A stretch of 64,000 nt of DNA from Rhodoferax sp. U11-2br. GTDB taxonomy: Bacteria > Pseudomonadota > Gammaproteobacteria > Burkholderiales > Burkholderiaceae_C. The notes under the pieces were generated by a model. That model did not search any database. It was not told the DNA's origin and saw nothing but the letters and a program-made list of their open reading frames with translations. The DNA lies in NCBI RefSeq assembly GCF_018619435.1, contig NZ_JAHFZF010000010.1, positions 62,001 through 126,000 of the forward strand. The letters run 5' to 3'. Position numbers and translations under genes: made by a program. Shown piece after piece: positions 18,475 to 26,862 of the stretch (position 1 is the stretch's first letter; the number at the start of each line of letters is the position of its first letter).

Positions 18475-18707
18475 AACCCATGCACATCGCCGAATGTGTG
18501 CGCAGCAACGTCGAAGGCTACCTGTGTGATCTGGGCGGCAGCGAGCCCGACGGCATGTACGACATGCTGATCAGTGTGGTCGAGAAACCGCTGTTGGAGG
18601 TGGTGATGCAACGCGCCGACAACAACCAGTCCAAAGCCGCCCAGTGGCTGGGTCTTAACCGCAACACCTTACGCAAAAAACTGCTCGAACACAAACTCAT
18701 CGATTGA
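18471..18707 (+). CDS. fis: Fis-family nucleoid-associated DNA-binding protein
   Basis: 78 residues. The C-terminal helix-turn-helix is nearly canonical (NNQSKAAQWLGLNRNTLRKK). The N-terminal part is shorter than enterobacterial Fis (98 residues), as usual in betaproteobacteria. It bends DNA and modulates rRNA and growth-phase genes. It overlaps dusB by four bases and is surely co-transcribed. The stop codon abuts a palindromic repeat. Confidence 0.93.
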   Translation: MKPMHIAECVRSNVEGYLCDLGGSEPDGMYDMLISVVEKPLLEVVMQRADNNQSKAAQWLGLNRNTLRKKLLEHKLID

Positions 18708-18751
18708 TAGCTGCCAGCCCTTGATAAATCAGGGCTAGAGCCTGTTTTTTA
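18706..18751. repeat. Interspersed palindromic repeat after fis
   Basis: TGATAGCTGCCAGCCCTTGATAAATCAGGGCTAGAGCC. The arms AGCCCTTGAT/ATCAGGGCT are perfectly paired although diverged from the consensus, which points to compensatory change or selection for the stem. The fis stop codon lies inside its first bases. Confidence 0.75.
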
Positions 18752-18792
18752 TTCCAATTCAAGCCACTTTCCTTTCCAACCACCCCGACACC

Positions 18793-20391
18793 ATGAACGC
18801 ACTTCTTTCCGTCTCTGACAAAACCGGCATCGTCGAATTTGCCCAGGCCTTACACGCGCTGGGCATCAAGCTGATCTCCACCGGCGGCACCGCCAAGCTG
18901 TTGGCCGATAGCGGTTTGCCGGTGACCGAGGTGGCTGGTGTCACCGGTTTCCCCGAGATGCTCGATGGCCGTGTCAAAACCCTGCACCCCAAGGTGCACG
19001 GCGGCCTGCTGGCGCGCCGCGATCTGCCCGAACACATGGCCGCGCTCAAGGCCTATGCCATCGACACCATTGACTTGGCGGTGATCAACCTCTACCCGTT
19101 TGAGGCCACCGTGGCAAAACCCGGTTGCACGCTTGAAGACGCCATCGAGAACATCGACATCGGTGGCCCGGCCATGGTGCGCAGCGCTGCCAAAAACTGG
19201 AAAGATGTGGGTATCCTGACCGACGCATCCCAATACCCGCAGGTGCTGGCCGAACTCAAAGCCGACGGTAAGCTGACCCTGGCCACCAAGTTTGCGCTGA
19301 GTGTGGCCGCCTTTAACCGTGTCGCCCAGTACGACGCCGCCATCAGCAACTACCTGTCCGCCATCACCTTTGACGAAGCGGTGAGTGCTCCGGTGCCCGC
19401 GCTGTTCCCGGCCCAGGCCAACAGCAACTTCATCAAGTTGCAGGACCTGCGTTACGGCGAAAACCCGCACCAGAGCGCTGCCTTCTACCGCGACCTGTAC
19501 CCGGCGCCTGGTTCTCTGGTCACCGCCGTGCAGCTGCAAGGCAAGGAGCTCAGCTACAACAACATCGCCGATGCCGACGCCGCCTGGGAATGTGTCAAGA
19601 GTTTTGACGCGGCCAAGGACGGCGCCGCCTGCGTCATCGTCAAACACGCCAACCCCTGCGGTGTGGCTGTGGGTGTGGACGCGCTGCAGGCCTACAGCAA
19701 AGCCTTCCAGACCGACCCGACCTCCGCGTTTGGCGGCATCATTGCCATCAACTGCACGCTGGACGAGGCGGCTGCGCTACAGATGTCGAAGCAGTTCATC
19801 GAGGTGCTGATGGCCCCGGACTTCACGCCCGAGGCACTTGCGGTGTTCAAGACCAAGGTCAATGTGCGTATCCTCAAGATCGCGCTGCCACCCGGTGGCG
19901 CCACCGACTGGGCCAATGGCCGCAATGCGATGGACATCAAACGCGTCGGCTCCGGCCTGCTGATGCAAACCGCCGACAACCATGAACTGACCCTGGCCGA
20001 TCTGAAAGTGGTCACCAAGGTGCAACCGACAGCCGAGCAGTTACAAGACCTGTTGTTTGCCTGGAAGATCGGCAAGTTCGTCAAGAGCAATGCCATCGTC
20101 TTCTGCAAAGGTGGCATGACCATGGGTGTGGGCGCTGGCCAAATGAGCCGCCTTGACTCGGCTCGCATTGCCAGCATCAAGGCGCAGGCCGCGGGCCTGA
20201 GCCTGGCTGGCACCGCAGTCGCCAGCGACGCCTTCTTCCCGTTCCGCGACGGCCTGGACGTGGTGGTGGATGCAGGCGCCACCTGCATCATCCAGCCCGG
20301 CGGCTCGATGCGCGACCAGGAAGTGATCAACGCAGCCAACGAACGTGGTGTGGCTATGGTGTTTTCCGGCGTGCGGCATTTCAGGCATTGA
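18793..20391 (+). CDS. purH: Bifunctional AICAR transformylase / IMP cyclohydrolase PurH
   Basis: 532 residues catalysing the last two steps of IMP synthesis. The N-terminal MGS-like cyclohydrolase domain (about 1-195) contains [11 protein letters not shown] and [16 protein letters not shown]. The C-terminal transformylase domain holds [27 protein letters not shown] and [12 protein letters not shown]. Length and order are standard. It follows fis after an 85-base gap with a repeat, as in many Burkholderiales. A strong hairpin terminator follows. Confidence 0.97.
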   Translation: MNALLSVSDKTGIVEFAQALHALGIKLISTGGTAKLLADSGLPVTEVAGVTGFPEMLDGRVKTLHPKVHGGLLARRDLPEHMAALKAYAIDTIDLAVINLYPFEATVAKPGCTLEDAIENIDIGGPAMVRSAAKNWKDVGILTDASQYPQVLAELKADGKLTLATKFALSVAAFNRVAQYDAAISNYLSAITFDEAVSAPVPALFPAQANSNFIKLQDLRYGENPHQSAAFYRDLYPAPGSLVTAVQLQGKELSYNNIADADAAWECVKSFDAAKDGAACVIVKHANPCGVAVGVDALQAYSKAFQTDPTSAFGGIIAINCTLDEAAALQMSKQFIEVLMAPDFTPEALAVFKTKVNVRILKIALPPGGATDWANGRNAMDIKRVGSGLLMQTADNHELTLADLKVVTKVQPTAEQLQDLLFAWKIGKFVKSNAIVFCKGGMTMGVGAGQMSRLDSARIASIKAQAAGLSLAGTAVASDAFFPFRDGLDVVVDAGATCIIQPGGSMRDQEVINAANERGVAMVFSGVRHFRH

Positions 20392-20409
20392 GCTGAGTGG
20401 TTTGAAAGC

Positions 20410-20442
20410 AAAAGGCTGACCTGGCGGTTGGCCTTTTTTTTT
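20410..20442 (+). terminator. Rho-independent terminator after purH
   Basis: AAAAGGCTGACC pairs with GGTTGGCCTTTT around a TGGC loop (one G-T pair), then a run of T. It lies about 20 bases past the purH stop. Confidence 0.8.
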
Positions 20443-20507
20443 GCCTTGTTGCGGCTTATTCAAGCGGTCAAAGACATGGGGCCTGTCAGTTGTGTCCACG
20501 GGAGGCT

Positions 20508-20578
20508 GGGAATGGGTTGGGGCGGCGGCCTCATACTGTCAAAGGCCCAGAAATCGGCCGCCACCCCAACCCATCCCC
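20508..20578. repeat. Long imperfect inverted repeat
   Basis: Left arm GGGAATGGGTTGGGGCGGCG-GCC and right arm GGCCGCCACCCCAACCCATC-CCC pair at 21 of 23 positions around a 25-base loop. It is too long for a simple terminator and lacks a T run. It could be a mobile-element relic or a structured RNA. Confidence 0.7.
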
Positions 20579-20744
20579 TGCTGGCGAGCGACGTTGGTGC
20601 TCGGACGAGGTCACCCGAGTTCATGGCGCCACCGAAGTCTGGTTGGCGGCGGGAGCGGAAATCCAGGTCGTTGGTCCAATTTGGATCTTATTGGTGTGGT
20701 GCTGATGATGGTGTCTTAGCCCCATCTCAGGTCTGCCAGAATGC

Positions 20745-20777
20745 TTACTTTCGTGTCACAAAGTCGAACGAAAGTAA
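20745..20777. promoter_or_regulatory. Perfect 10-bp dyad upstream of the unknown gene
   Basis: TTACTTTCGT, 13 bases, ACGAAAGTAA. The dyad ends 36 bases before the start codon of the 129-residue unknown gene. Symmetry and position suggest an operator or a leader hairpin; there is no direct evidence for which. Confidence 0.55.
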
Positions 20778-20813
20778 AAAAGTGAGGCGACAAACCTTAT
20801 TTAGGAGGATCTC

Positions 20814-21203
20814 ATGCCCACCGACCGGTTCTGTGCATCTACCCAGTACAACGACCTTAAAGGATCAGTGGCGGCCGACCGAGCAGATATCGAATCGATG
20901 GAATGTTGGCTTAGGGATCGAGCACTGCTAGTTGACGGAGAGCGAATTTTGGGGATGAGCCTGGATTATGGGGAGTTGCCAGCGAGCGGCGAGACATCAG
21001 TTCATGCTGTTTTTTTGGTGGCGCCGATTGACACCAATCTCAATTTGCGTATCCCCGGCGAGGAGGATCCGCCCACAATCGTTGTACGCCAAATAGAACG
21101 AAACTTGTCCCTCCGTGACTTCTTTCGATTTTTCAAAAGGTTGAATATGACGCTATCGGATACCGGTGAGTTTGAGGGGCGTAAATACTCCTACTTTCTC
21201 TAA
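20814..21203 (+). CDS. Unknown 129-residue protein, possibly horizontally acquired
   Basis: I do not recognise this protein. It is a soluble, mixed alpha/beta sequence with no signal peptide or membrane helix, and contains HAVFLVAPIDTNLNLRIPGE and a basic/aromatic SLRDFFRFFKRLNMTL near the C-terminus. A strong AGGAGG lies five bases before the ATG, which supports real expression. Base composition is visibly less GC-rich than neighbouring genes and codon use is less biased, consistent with transfer. It stands alone between purH and hemL, behind a perfect dyad. Small proteins of this kind can be immunity or regulatory factors, but nothing here proves that. Confidence 0.6.
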   Translation: MPTDRFCASTQYNDLKGSVAADRADIESMECWLRDRALLVDGERILGMSLDYGELPASGETSVHAVFLVAPIDTNLNLRIPGEEDPPTIVVRQIERNLSLRDFFRFFKRLNMTLSDTGEFEGRKYSYFL

Positions 21204-21388
21204 CTCAATTGCCGCTACGTAGCCCTTCGCTACAGCGGAGCGTCAGCATCAAAATAGTCAATCAGATGACTTGGATGGCAGTTGGCTGAATATTGGGAAG
21301 GCGGCTATCAGCCTAAAACGGATCCAGTGTCGCTAACCCACTGCTTACCTTGCGCAGGGCAATACGCATAGCGAAGACATGGACCCAC

Positions 21389-21415
21389 AAAAAAGCGGCC
21401 ATTGGCCGCTTTTTG
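21389..21415. terminator. Bidirectional hairpin terminator
   Basis: AAAAGCGGCC-ATT-GGCCGCTTTT with flanking A and T runs. It sits between the rightward unknown gene and the convergent hemL and could serve both strands. Confidence 0.8.
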
Positions 21416-21422
21416 CATGGAA

Positions 21423-21463
21423 TTGGCCTCCAGCCCTTATTTTAAAAGGGCTGGTAGCTATTA
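21423..21463. repeat. Interspersed palindromic repeat at the hemL stop
   Basis: TTGGCCTCCAGCCCTTATTTTAAAAGGGCTGGTAGCTATTA. The TA of the TAGCTAT tail runs into the hemL stop codon. The arms CAGCCCTT/AAGGGCTG pair. Confidence 0.75.
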
Positions 21464-22771
21464 CTTCGGAAGCAACTTGAATATCTCACGCGCCGCCGCC
21501 ACTGAGGTCGCAATGTCCTCGTCGGTGTGCGCGGCACTCACAAACCCGGCTTCGTACAAGGCTGGTGCGATGTAGACGCCGCGGTCCAGCAGGCCGTGGA
21601 ACAGCTGGTTGAACTTGGCGCCGTTCGTGGTCATGACTTCGCTGTAGGTGCTGGGCAGGGTGCCGAGCAGGAAAAAGCCCATCATGCCGCCCTGGCTGTC
21701 GCCGCTGAAGGCCACGCCTTCTGCGGCCGCCGCGCTTTTCAGGCCGCTGATCAGAGACTGGGTCTTGCGGCCCAGTTCGTCATAAAAGCCGGGTCGGCTG
21801 ATTTCTTTGAGAGTGGCCAGACCGCAGGCGGTGGCAATCGGGTTGCCAGAGAGGGTGCCGGCCTGGTAGACACCACCGAGTGGCGCCAGGTGTTCCATCA
21901 CGGCCCGTTTGGCGCCAAAAGCCGCCAGCGGCATGCCGCCACCAATCACCTTGCCCATCACCGTGATGTCGGGCTCGAAACCCGGGATGGCTTTGGCGTA
22001 GACACTTTGTGCACCACCGAGTGCCACGCGGAAACCGGTCATCACCTCATCCAGGATCAGCAGCGCGCCGTTGGCGGTGCAGAGCTCGCGGCAGCGTTTC
22101 ATGAAGGGCACGCTGGCGCGCACGAAGTTCATGTTGCCGGCAATCGGTTCGATGATGATGCAGGCAATCTCTTTGCCGTGTTCGGCAAACGCGGCTTCGA
22201 TCTGCTCGACGTTGTTGTACTCCAGCACCATGGTGTGTTGCACCACCTCAGGTGGCACACCGGCGCTGGTGGGGTTGCCAAAGGTGGCCAGGCCCGAGCC
22301 TGCCTTGACCAGCAGCGCGTCGGCGTGGCCGTGGTAACAGCCCTCGAACTTGAGGATGGTTTTGCGGCCGGTGGCGCCGCGTGCCAGGCGGATGGCGCTC
22401 ATGCCGGCTTCAGTGCCGGAGCTGACCAGCCGCACCATGTCCATGCTGGGCATGATCTTGAGGATTTCTTCGGCCAGTTCCACCTCGCGTTCGGTGGGGG
22501 CGCCGTAGGAAAAACCTTCCAGCACCGCTTTTTGCACCGCCTCCACCACCGCCGGGTGGCCATGGCCCAAGATCATCGGTCCCCAGGATCCGATGTAGTC
22601 GATGTACTTCTGGCCATTGGCGTCCCAGATGTAGGCGCCCTGGGCGCGGCTGATGAAGCGGGGTGTGCCGCCCACCGCGCGGAACGCCCGCACAGGTGAG
22701 TTAACGCCACCGGGGATGACGTGTTTGGCGCGTTCGAACAAGGTCTGGTTGAGGTCGGTGTGAGTGGTCAT
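21461..22771 (-). CDS. hemL: Glutamate-1-semialdehyde 2,1-aminomutase
   Basis: 436 residues, standard length. A PLP enzyme making 5-aminolevulinate in the C5 haem pathway. The PLP lysine is K274 in [16 protein letters not shown]. Other markers are [26 protein letters not shown] and [11 protein letters not shown]. It is a minus-strand single gene divergent from the rubredoxin and Pil-Chp genes, an arrangement common in Burkholderiales. Confidence 0.97.
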   Translation of the reverse strand: MTTHTDLNQTLFERAKHVIPGGVNSPVRAFRAVGGTPRFISRAQGAYIWDANGQKYIDYIGSWGPMILGHGHPAVVEAVQKAVLEGFSYGAPTEREVELAEEILKIMPSMDMVRLVSSGTEAGMSAIRLARGATGRKTILKFEGCYHGHADALLVKAGSGLATFGNPTSAGVPPEVVQHTMVLEYNNVEQIEAAFAEHGKEIACIIIEPIAGNMNFVRASVPFMKRCRELCTANGALLILDEVMTGFRVALGGAQSVYAKAIPGFEPDITVMGKVIGGGMPLAAFGAKRAVMEHLAPLGGVYQAGTLSGNPIATACGLATLKEISRPGFYDELGRKTQSLISGLKSAAAAEGVAFSGDSQGGMMGFFLLGTLPSTYSEVMTTNGAKFNQLFHGLLDRGVYIAPALYEAGFVSAAHTDEDIATSVAAAREIFKLLPK

Positions 22772-23015
22772 GGAAAGTGCGCTTCTTGAAAAGATCGGGT
22801 AAAAAAGCGGGGCAAGGGGTTCACTGCCAATCGCAGATAGTGCCCACTAAGTCACGCTTCTTGAATTGTCTCTCTCCACACAGTCAGAAGGCTGACATAG
22901 CTCAGGGATAAAAGCATCAAGATGCAAATTTCTTGAGGCAGAATAGCGAGCAAGTGGCTTGCCGCGCAGGGCGGCGGACAGGTTTTCCTCCGATCTTTGC
23001 AAAGGTGCCTAACCC

Positions 23016-23189
23016 GTGACCTCGTCAACAACCTGGATGTGTTTGATCTGTGGCTGGATTTATGATGAAACCGTGGGTGATCCTGACAGCGGTGTGCCCG
23101 CAGGGACACCCTGGGACAAGGTGCCCTTGAACTGGGCCTGTCCTGAATGTGGCGCCCGCAAGGACGATTTTGAGATGGTGCGGATCTGA
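23016..23189 (+). CDS. Rubredoxin
   Basis: 57 residues, starting at a GTG with AAAGGTG about eight bases upstream. Two CxxC-type iron ligand pairs are present: MCLICGWIYDE (Cys 9 and 12) and ACPECGARKDDFEM (Cys 42 and 45). The aromatic and acidic core matches family Rd proteins (DPDSGVPAGTPWDKVP). It is a one-electron carrier with a single Fe(SCys)4 centre. It sits between hemL and pilG with its own direction matching the Pil-Chp operon, about 48 bases before pilG. It is shorter than 60 codons and so easily missed. Confidence 0.95.
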   Translation: MTSSTTWMCLICGWIYDETVGDPDSGVPAGTPWDKVPLNWACPECGARKDDFEMVRI

Positions 23190-23237
23190 CACCGCGTTGG
23201 TTACCGTTTTCCAACATCAACTCTGGAGATGCATCGG

Positions 23238-23639
23238 GTGAACACAACCGGTTCCAACTTGAAAATTCTGGTGGTGGATGACAGTAACACCATCCGGCGC
23301 AGTGCAGAGATTTTCCTCAAAGCGGGCCAGCATGATGTGATGCTCGCTGAAGACGGGTTTGATGCCTTGTCCAAGGTCAGTGACTATCAGCCCGATCTGG
23401 TGTTTTGCGACATCCTGATGCCCCGCCTGGACGGGTACCAGACCTGTGCCATCATCAAACGCAACACCAAGTTTGCCAGTGTGCCGGTGATCATGCTCTC
23501 ATCCAAGGACGGTGTGTTTGACAAGGCACGTGGCCGCATGGTGGGTGCGCAAGACTACCTGACCAAACCATTTACCAAAGACCAATTGCTCAAAGCTGTG
23601 GCGCAATATGCTGCCACCCTACAAGGGGATCCCGCGTGA
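23238..23639 (+). CDS. pilG: PilG-type single-domain response regulator
   Basis: 133 residues, a stand-alone CheY-like receiver. The phosphorylation aspartate is in VFCDILMPRLDGY (D58 from this start), with an acidic DD pair near the start, and Ser/Thr and Lys switch residues (SSKD, TKPFT). The GTG at 23238 lies nine bases after GGAG and is preferred; an ATG nine bases earlier directly abuts the GGAG. It overlaps pilH by GTGA. It is a likely output regulator for twitching motility, acting on type IV pilus extension. Confidence 0.92.
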   Translation: MNTTGSNLKILVVDDSNTIRRSAEIFLKAGQHDVMLAEDGFDALSKVSDYQPDLVFCDILMPRLDGYQTCAIIKRNTKFASVPVIMLSSKDGVFDKARGRMVGAQDYLTKPFTKDQLLKAVAQYAATLQGDPA

Positions 23640-24019
23640 CTATTCGTGAAGTATTGATTGTTGATGACTCCAAAACCGAGTTGATGTTCCTCAGTGGCCT
23701 GCTGCAGGACAACGGCCTGTCGGTGCGTACCGCCGAGAGTGGCGACGAAGCCTTGCAACGCCTGGCCGACGCCAAGCCCGACCTGATCCTGATGGATGTG
23801 GTCATGCCTGGGCAAAACGGCTTCCAGCTGACGCGCTCGATCCACCGAACACCGGAGTACGCCGAGATTCCGATCATCATCTGTACCAGCAAGAACCAGG
23901 AGACCGACCGGGTCTGGGGTTTGCGCCAGGGCGCCAGTGACTACATCACCAAACCTGTCAACGCTCAGGAACTGATGGACAAAATCAAGGCGCTGGGCGG
24001 ACCCTCCAAACGTCAATGA
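23636..24019 (+). CDS. pilH: PilH-type single-domain response regulator
   Basis: 127-residue CheY-like receiver starting at a GTG that overlaps the pilG stop, with AAGGGGAT upstream. The phosphoacceptor is D54 in LILMDVVMPGQNGF; the acidic pocket is VDDSK, and the conserved Lys is in TKPVN. PilH homologues act as phosphate sink or retraction-side regulator opposite PilG. It overlaps the CheW-like gene by ATGA. Confidence 0.92.
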   Translation: MTIREVLIVDDSKTELMFLSGLLQDNGLSVRTAESGDEALQRLADAKPDLILMDVVMPGQNGFQLTRSIHRTPEYAEIPIIICTSKNQETDRVWGLRQGASDYITKPVNAQELMDKIKALGGPSKRQ

Positions 24020-24540
24020 GCAACAAACAAGCCCTCAGAGACCTGCAAACTCGGCTGGCTGACAGACTCCAGTCAGCCCAGGGGCAATCGGTGTCTGTGG
24101 CCTGGCTGGCGGTGCGCTTGGGTGAGGCGCACTACCTGTTGCCGCTGTCGCAATCGGGTGAAATTTTTCCCTTGCCCAGCATCACCCAGGTGCCTTATAC
24201 CCAGGCATGGTTTTGTGGTGTGGCCAACCTTCGTGGGGGGCTGTATGCTGTGGTGGACCTGCTGGCGCTGATGGGTGACGCAGCGGTACGCAGCGAGCAG
24301 GCCTGGGCTCAGGTCCGGCTGGTCACCCTGAATGCCGAGTCGGGGCTCAACTGTGCCCTGGTGCTGGACGGTTTGATGGGGCTGCGCCGCCAAGAGGCTT
24401 TCACAGGTGTTGAGCCCGCGCCGGACGGTTCTCCTGCCTGGTTTGGCCATCGTTTGATAGATACATATGGCCAGGTGTGGCAGGAAATCGACCTCTACGC
24501 CTTGTCCCAGACCACTGCTTTTTTAAGCATTGGTGCTTGA
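24016..24540 (+). CDS. pilI: CheW-like adaptor PilI
   Basis: 174 residues with a single CheW domain. It shows the typical beta-barrel pattern VSVAWLAVRLGEAHYLLPL, IFPLPSITQVPYTQAWFCGV and ANLRGGLYAVVDLLALMG. It couples the PilJ receptor to the ChpA kinase. It overlaps pilH by four bases and precedes pilJ by 21 bases. It is one of five consecutive Pil-Chp genes. Confidence 0.92.
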   Translation: MSNKQALRDLQTRLADRLQSAQGQSVSVAWLAVRLGEAHYLLPLSQSGEIFPLPSITQVPYTQAWFCGVANLRGGLYAVVDLLALMGDAAVRSEQAWAQVRLVTLNAESGLNCALVLDGLMGLRRQEAFTGVEPAPDGSPAWFGHRLIDTYGQVWQEIDLYALSQTTAFLSIGA

Positions 24541-24561
24541 TTTTTTTACCGGGTTGACCTT

Positions 24562-26826
24562 ATGGCTGTTGTTGATCGCTTCAAAGACCTCTTCAAAAAG
24601 AAACCCCAGGACGCTGACCTGGACTCGGGGCTGAGTCTGGGCATGCCTGATCCTTCGAGTTATCAGGCGCCTTTGGAGCAGGCGCCCAACGAGGTGCGTC
24701 AGCAGTTGTCGGACCGTGATCCAACGTCTGGTCCGGACGGGAGCAGCCCGGCAGACGCCCACCTGATCCATCTGGCGCCACTGGGCAAAAAAACGGTGGC
24801 GCAACACCAGCGCACCCTGTCCATCCTGATGGGGCTGGCCTTGGTGTTGCTGGTGGGGGCGGTGTTGTTTGGTTTGAGCGGCAGTGACCAGGTGGCGCGC
24901 CAAGTGGCAGCCACCACCCAGGCCCAGCTGGAGTCTCAGCGCCTCGTCCGCTTGATGTCGCAAGCGCTGCTGGGTGAGGCCAAGGTGTTTCCCGAGGTGG
25001 CACAGAGTTCCCAGGCGCTGACGCGCGCGGTGCGTGGCCTGGCCCAGGGTGATTCGGAACTGCGGGTGGATCCGCTGGGGGCGGCGCACCAGGATTCCTT
25101 GGCCACCATCACCCCGTCGGTGGAACGCACCGACAAAAACATCGCTACTTTGTTGGCGCAGCAAAAGTCCTTGATCCAGGTCGGCTCTGCCTTGAAGGTG
25201 ATTGCGCGCCAGCCCCCCGAGTTGCTGGACAAAACCCAGGACGTGCCGACCCTGATGGTGCAACAAAGCGCGTCTGCCGTGAATCTTGCTGTGGCGCGTC
25301 AACTGGTGGTCTTGGCGCAGAACGTTGGCAAAACGGCCAGTGATCTGACGCTGGCGCAGGGCGTTGGCCCTGAGGTCGTGGTCCTGTTTGGCAGGGATCT
25401 GGCCCTGTTCCTTGACCTCGCCCGCGGTCTGCTGGATGGCAGCGCCGAGCTGCATCTGTCTGCGGCCACCGATTCGGTGGCCCGGCAACGACTGGCGGAC
25501 CTGGTCAAGTTGTCTGACAGCATCCTTGCGCAGGCAGTGGTGTTGCGGGATAACCAGCCGGGGTTGGTGGCGGCGCATGCCTTGCAGCCAAGCTTCCTGG
25601 CTGACAGTGAGGTGTTGCGCAAGGAGCTGGGTACCTTGCAAACCGCCTTGTCCTCAGAAGGGGGCTTGAGTCGTGTGGCCTTGGGGGTGCTGGTTGTGGC
25701 GGCGCTGCTGGCTTTGCTCAGTGCGGGTGGTTTGTCACGGGTGCAGCTGCTCGACAGCCGTCAGCGTCAGGCCAGTGCAGAACGTTTGCGCCTGGAAGCG
25801 CAGCAGCAGGAGCAGGACGCCAAACGGGTCAACGATGCCAACCAGGCGGCCATTCTGCGCCTCATGAACGAGTTGCAGACGGTGGCTGAAGGCGACCTGA
25901 CACAACAGGCCACGGTGACCGAAGACATCACCGGTGCCATTGCCGATTCGGTGAACTACACCGTCGAGGAGTTGCGCTCTCTGGTGGGTAATGTGCAAAA
26001 CACCGCCACCAAGGTGGCCACCACCACCGCCGAAGTCGACATGGCCTCGACCGAGCTGTTGGCGGCCTCGCAAGAGCAGTTGCATGAAATCCGCGAAACC
26101 GGCCAGTCGGTGGTGGACATGGCCCAGCGGATCAACCAGGTGTCGGCACAGGCACAGCAGTCAGCTGATGTGGCGCGCCAGTCCTTGAAGGCTGCGGCCG
26201 AGGGGCTGCAGGCGGTGCAGAACACGATTGGCGGTATGAATGCCATCCGTGACCAGATTCAGGAAACCTCCAAACGCATCAAGCGCCTGGGTGAGTCCTC
26301 GCAGGAGATTGGCGAAATCACCGAACTGATTTCCGACATCACCGAGCAGACCAACGTGCTGGCTCTCAATGCCGCGATCCAGGCCGCCTCGGCCGGTGAG
26401 GCCGGGCGGGGCTTTTCCGTGGTGGCGGAAGAAGTGCAGCGTCTGGCGGAGCGTTCAGCCGACGCCACGCGCCAGATTTCGGCCCTGGTCAAGGCGATCC
26501 AGACCGATACCCAGGACGCGGTCGGCGCCATGGAGCGCTCCACCCAGGGTGTGGTGGAGGGGGCCAAGCTGTCCGACAGCGCGGGTTCAGCCTTGTCCGA
26601 GATTGACCAGGTGTCGCGTCGATTGGCGGAGCTGATCGAGCAGATTTCGGGGGCCACCCAGCACGAGGCCAACATGGCCAACGAGGTGGCCGGCAACATC
26701 CAGCATATTTTTGCGGTGACCGAGCAGACCGGGGAAGGTACCCGGGCCACGGCGGCGCAGGTGCGCGAGTTGTCCAAGGTGGCTGAGGAGTTGCGGCAAT
26801 CGGTGGCGCGTTTCCGAATTGTCTGA
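24562..26826 (+). CDS. pilJ: PilJ-type methyl-accepting chemotaxis protein
   Basis: 754 residues. The cytoplasmic N-terminus is followed by a first membrane helix (about 89-110, ILMGLALVLLVGAVLFGL) and a periplasmic all-helical domain. A second membrane helix (about 370-390, VALGVLVVAALLALLSAGGL), a HAMP-like segment and a long signalling coiled coil follow. The hairpin tip is DITEQTNVLALNAAIQAASA, the strongest receptor signature. It senses surface- or pilus-linked signals and controls ChpA. No cheR/cheB-type gene is nearby, so methylation, if any, is encoded elsewhere. Confidence 0.95.
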   Translation: MAVVDRFKDLFKKKPQDADLDSGLSLGMPDPSSYQAPLEQAPNEVRQQLSDRDPTSGPDGSSPADAHLIHLAPLGKKTVAQHQRTLSILMGLALVLLVGAVLFGLSGSDQVARQVAATTQAQLESQRLVRLMSQALLGEAKVFPEVAQSSQALTRAVRGLAQGDSELRVDPLGAAHQDSLATITPSVERTDKNIATLLAQQKSLIQVGSALKVIARQPPELLDKTQDVPTLMVQQSASAVNLAVARQLVVLAQNVGKTASDLTLAQGVGPEVVVLFGRDLALFLDLARGLLDGSAELHLSAATDSVARQRLADLVKLSDSILAQAVVLRDNQPGLVAAHALQPSFLADSEVLRKELGTLQTALSSEGGLSRVALGVLVVAALLALLSAGGLSRVQLLDSRQRQASAERLRLEAQQQEQDAKRVNDANQAAILRLMNELQTVAEGDLTQQATVTEDITGAIADSVNYTVEELRSLVGNVQNTATKVATTTAEVDMASTELLAASQEQLHEIRETGQSVVDMAQRINQVSAQAQQSADVARQSLKAAAEGLQAVQNTIGGMNAIRDQIQETSKRIKRLGESSQEIGEITELISDITEQTNVLALNAAIQAASAGEAGRGFSVVAEEVQRLAERSADATRQISALVKAIQTDTQDAVGAMERSTQGVVEGAKLSDSAGSALSEIDQVSRRLAELIEQISGATQHEANMANEVAGNIQHIFAVTEQTGEGTRATAAQVRELSKVAEELRQSVARFRIV

Positions 26827-26862
26827 CTGGCTTCACCCCCATTTGATTGGATTGTCTGACCC

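Larger units (their letters stand above)
20443..20813. other. Non-coding stretch between purH and the unknown gene
   Basis: No credible coding frame; the open frames lack ribosome sites and family features. It holds a long imperfect hairpin (20508-20578), then an ATG-rich mixed-composition segment, and a perfect 10-bp dyad (20745-20777) just upstream of the unknown gene. A good AGGAGG ribosome-binding site lies at its very end. Confidence 0.6.

Noticed and set aside
20428..20931. 167-codon frame overlapping the unknown gene start
   Set aside because: It crosses the long hairpin and dyad, lacks a ribosome site, and is in a different frame from the well-supported 129-residue gene.
22780..22865. 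Direct repeat CGCTTCTTGAA, two copies 75 bases apart upstream of hemL
   Set aside because: Only 11 bases and not linked to another signal; likely chance, though a regulator site is not excluded.
24523..25641. 372-codon frame antisense to pilJ
   Set aside because: Gln/His/Arg-rich shadow with no motif; pilJ on the other strand has a complete receptor architecture.
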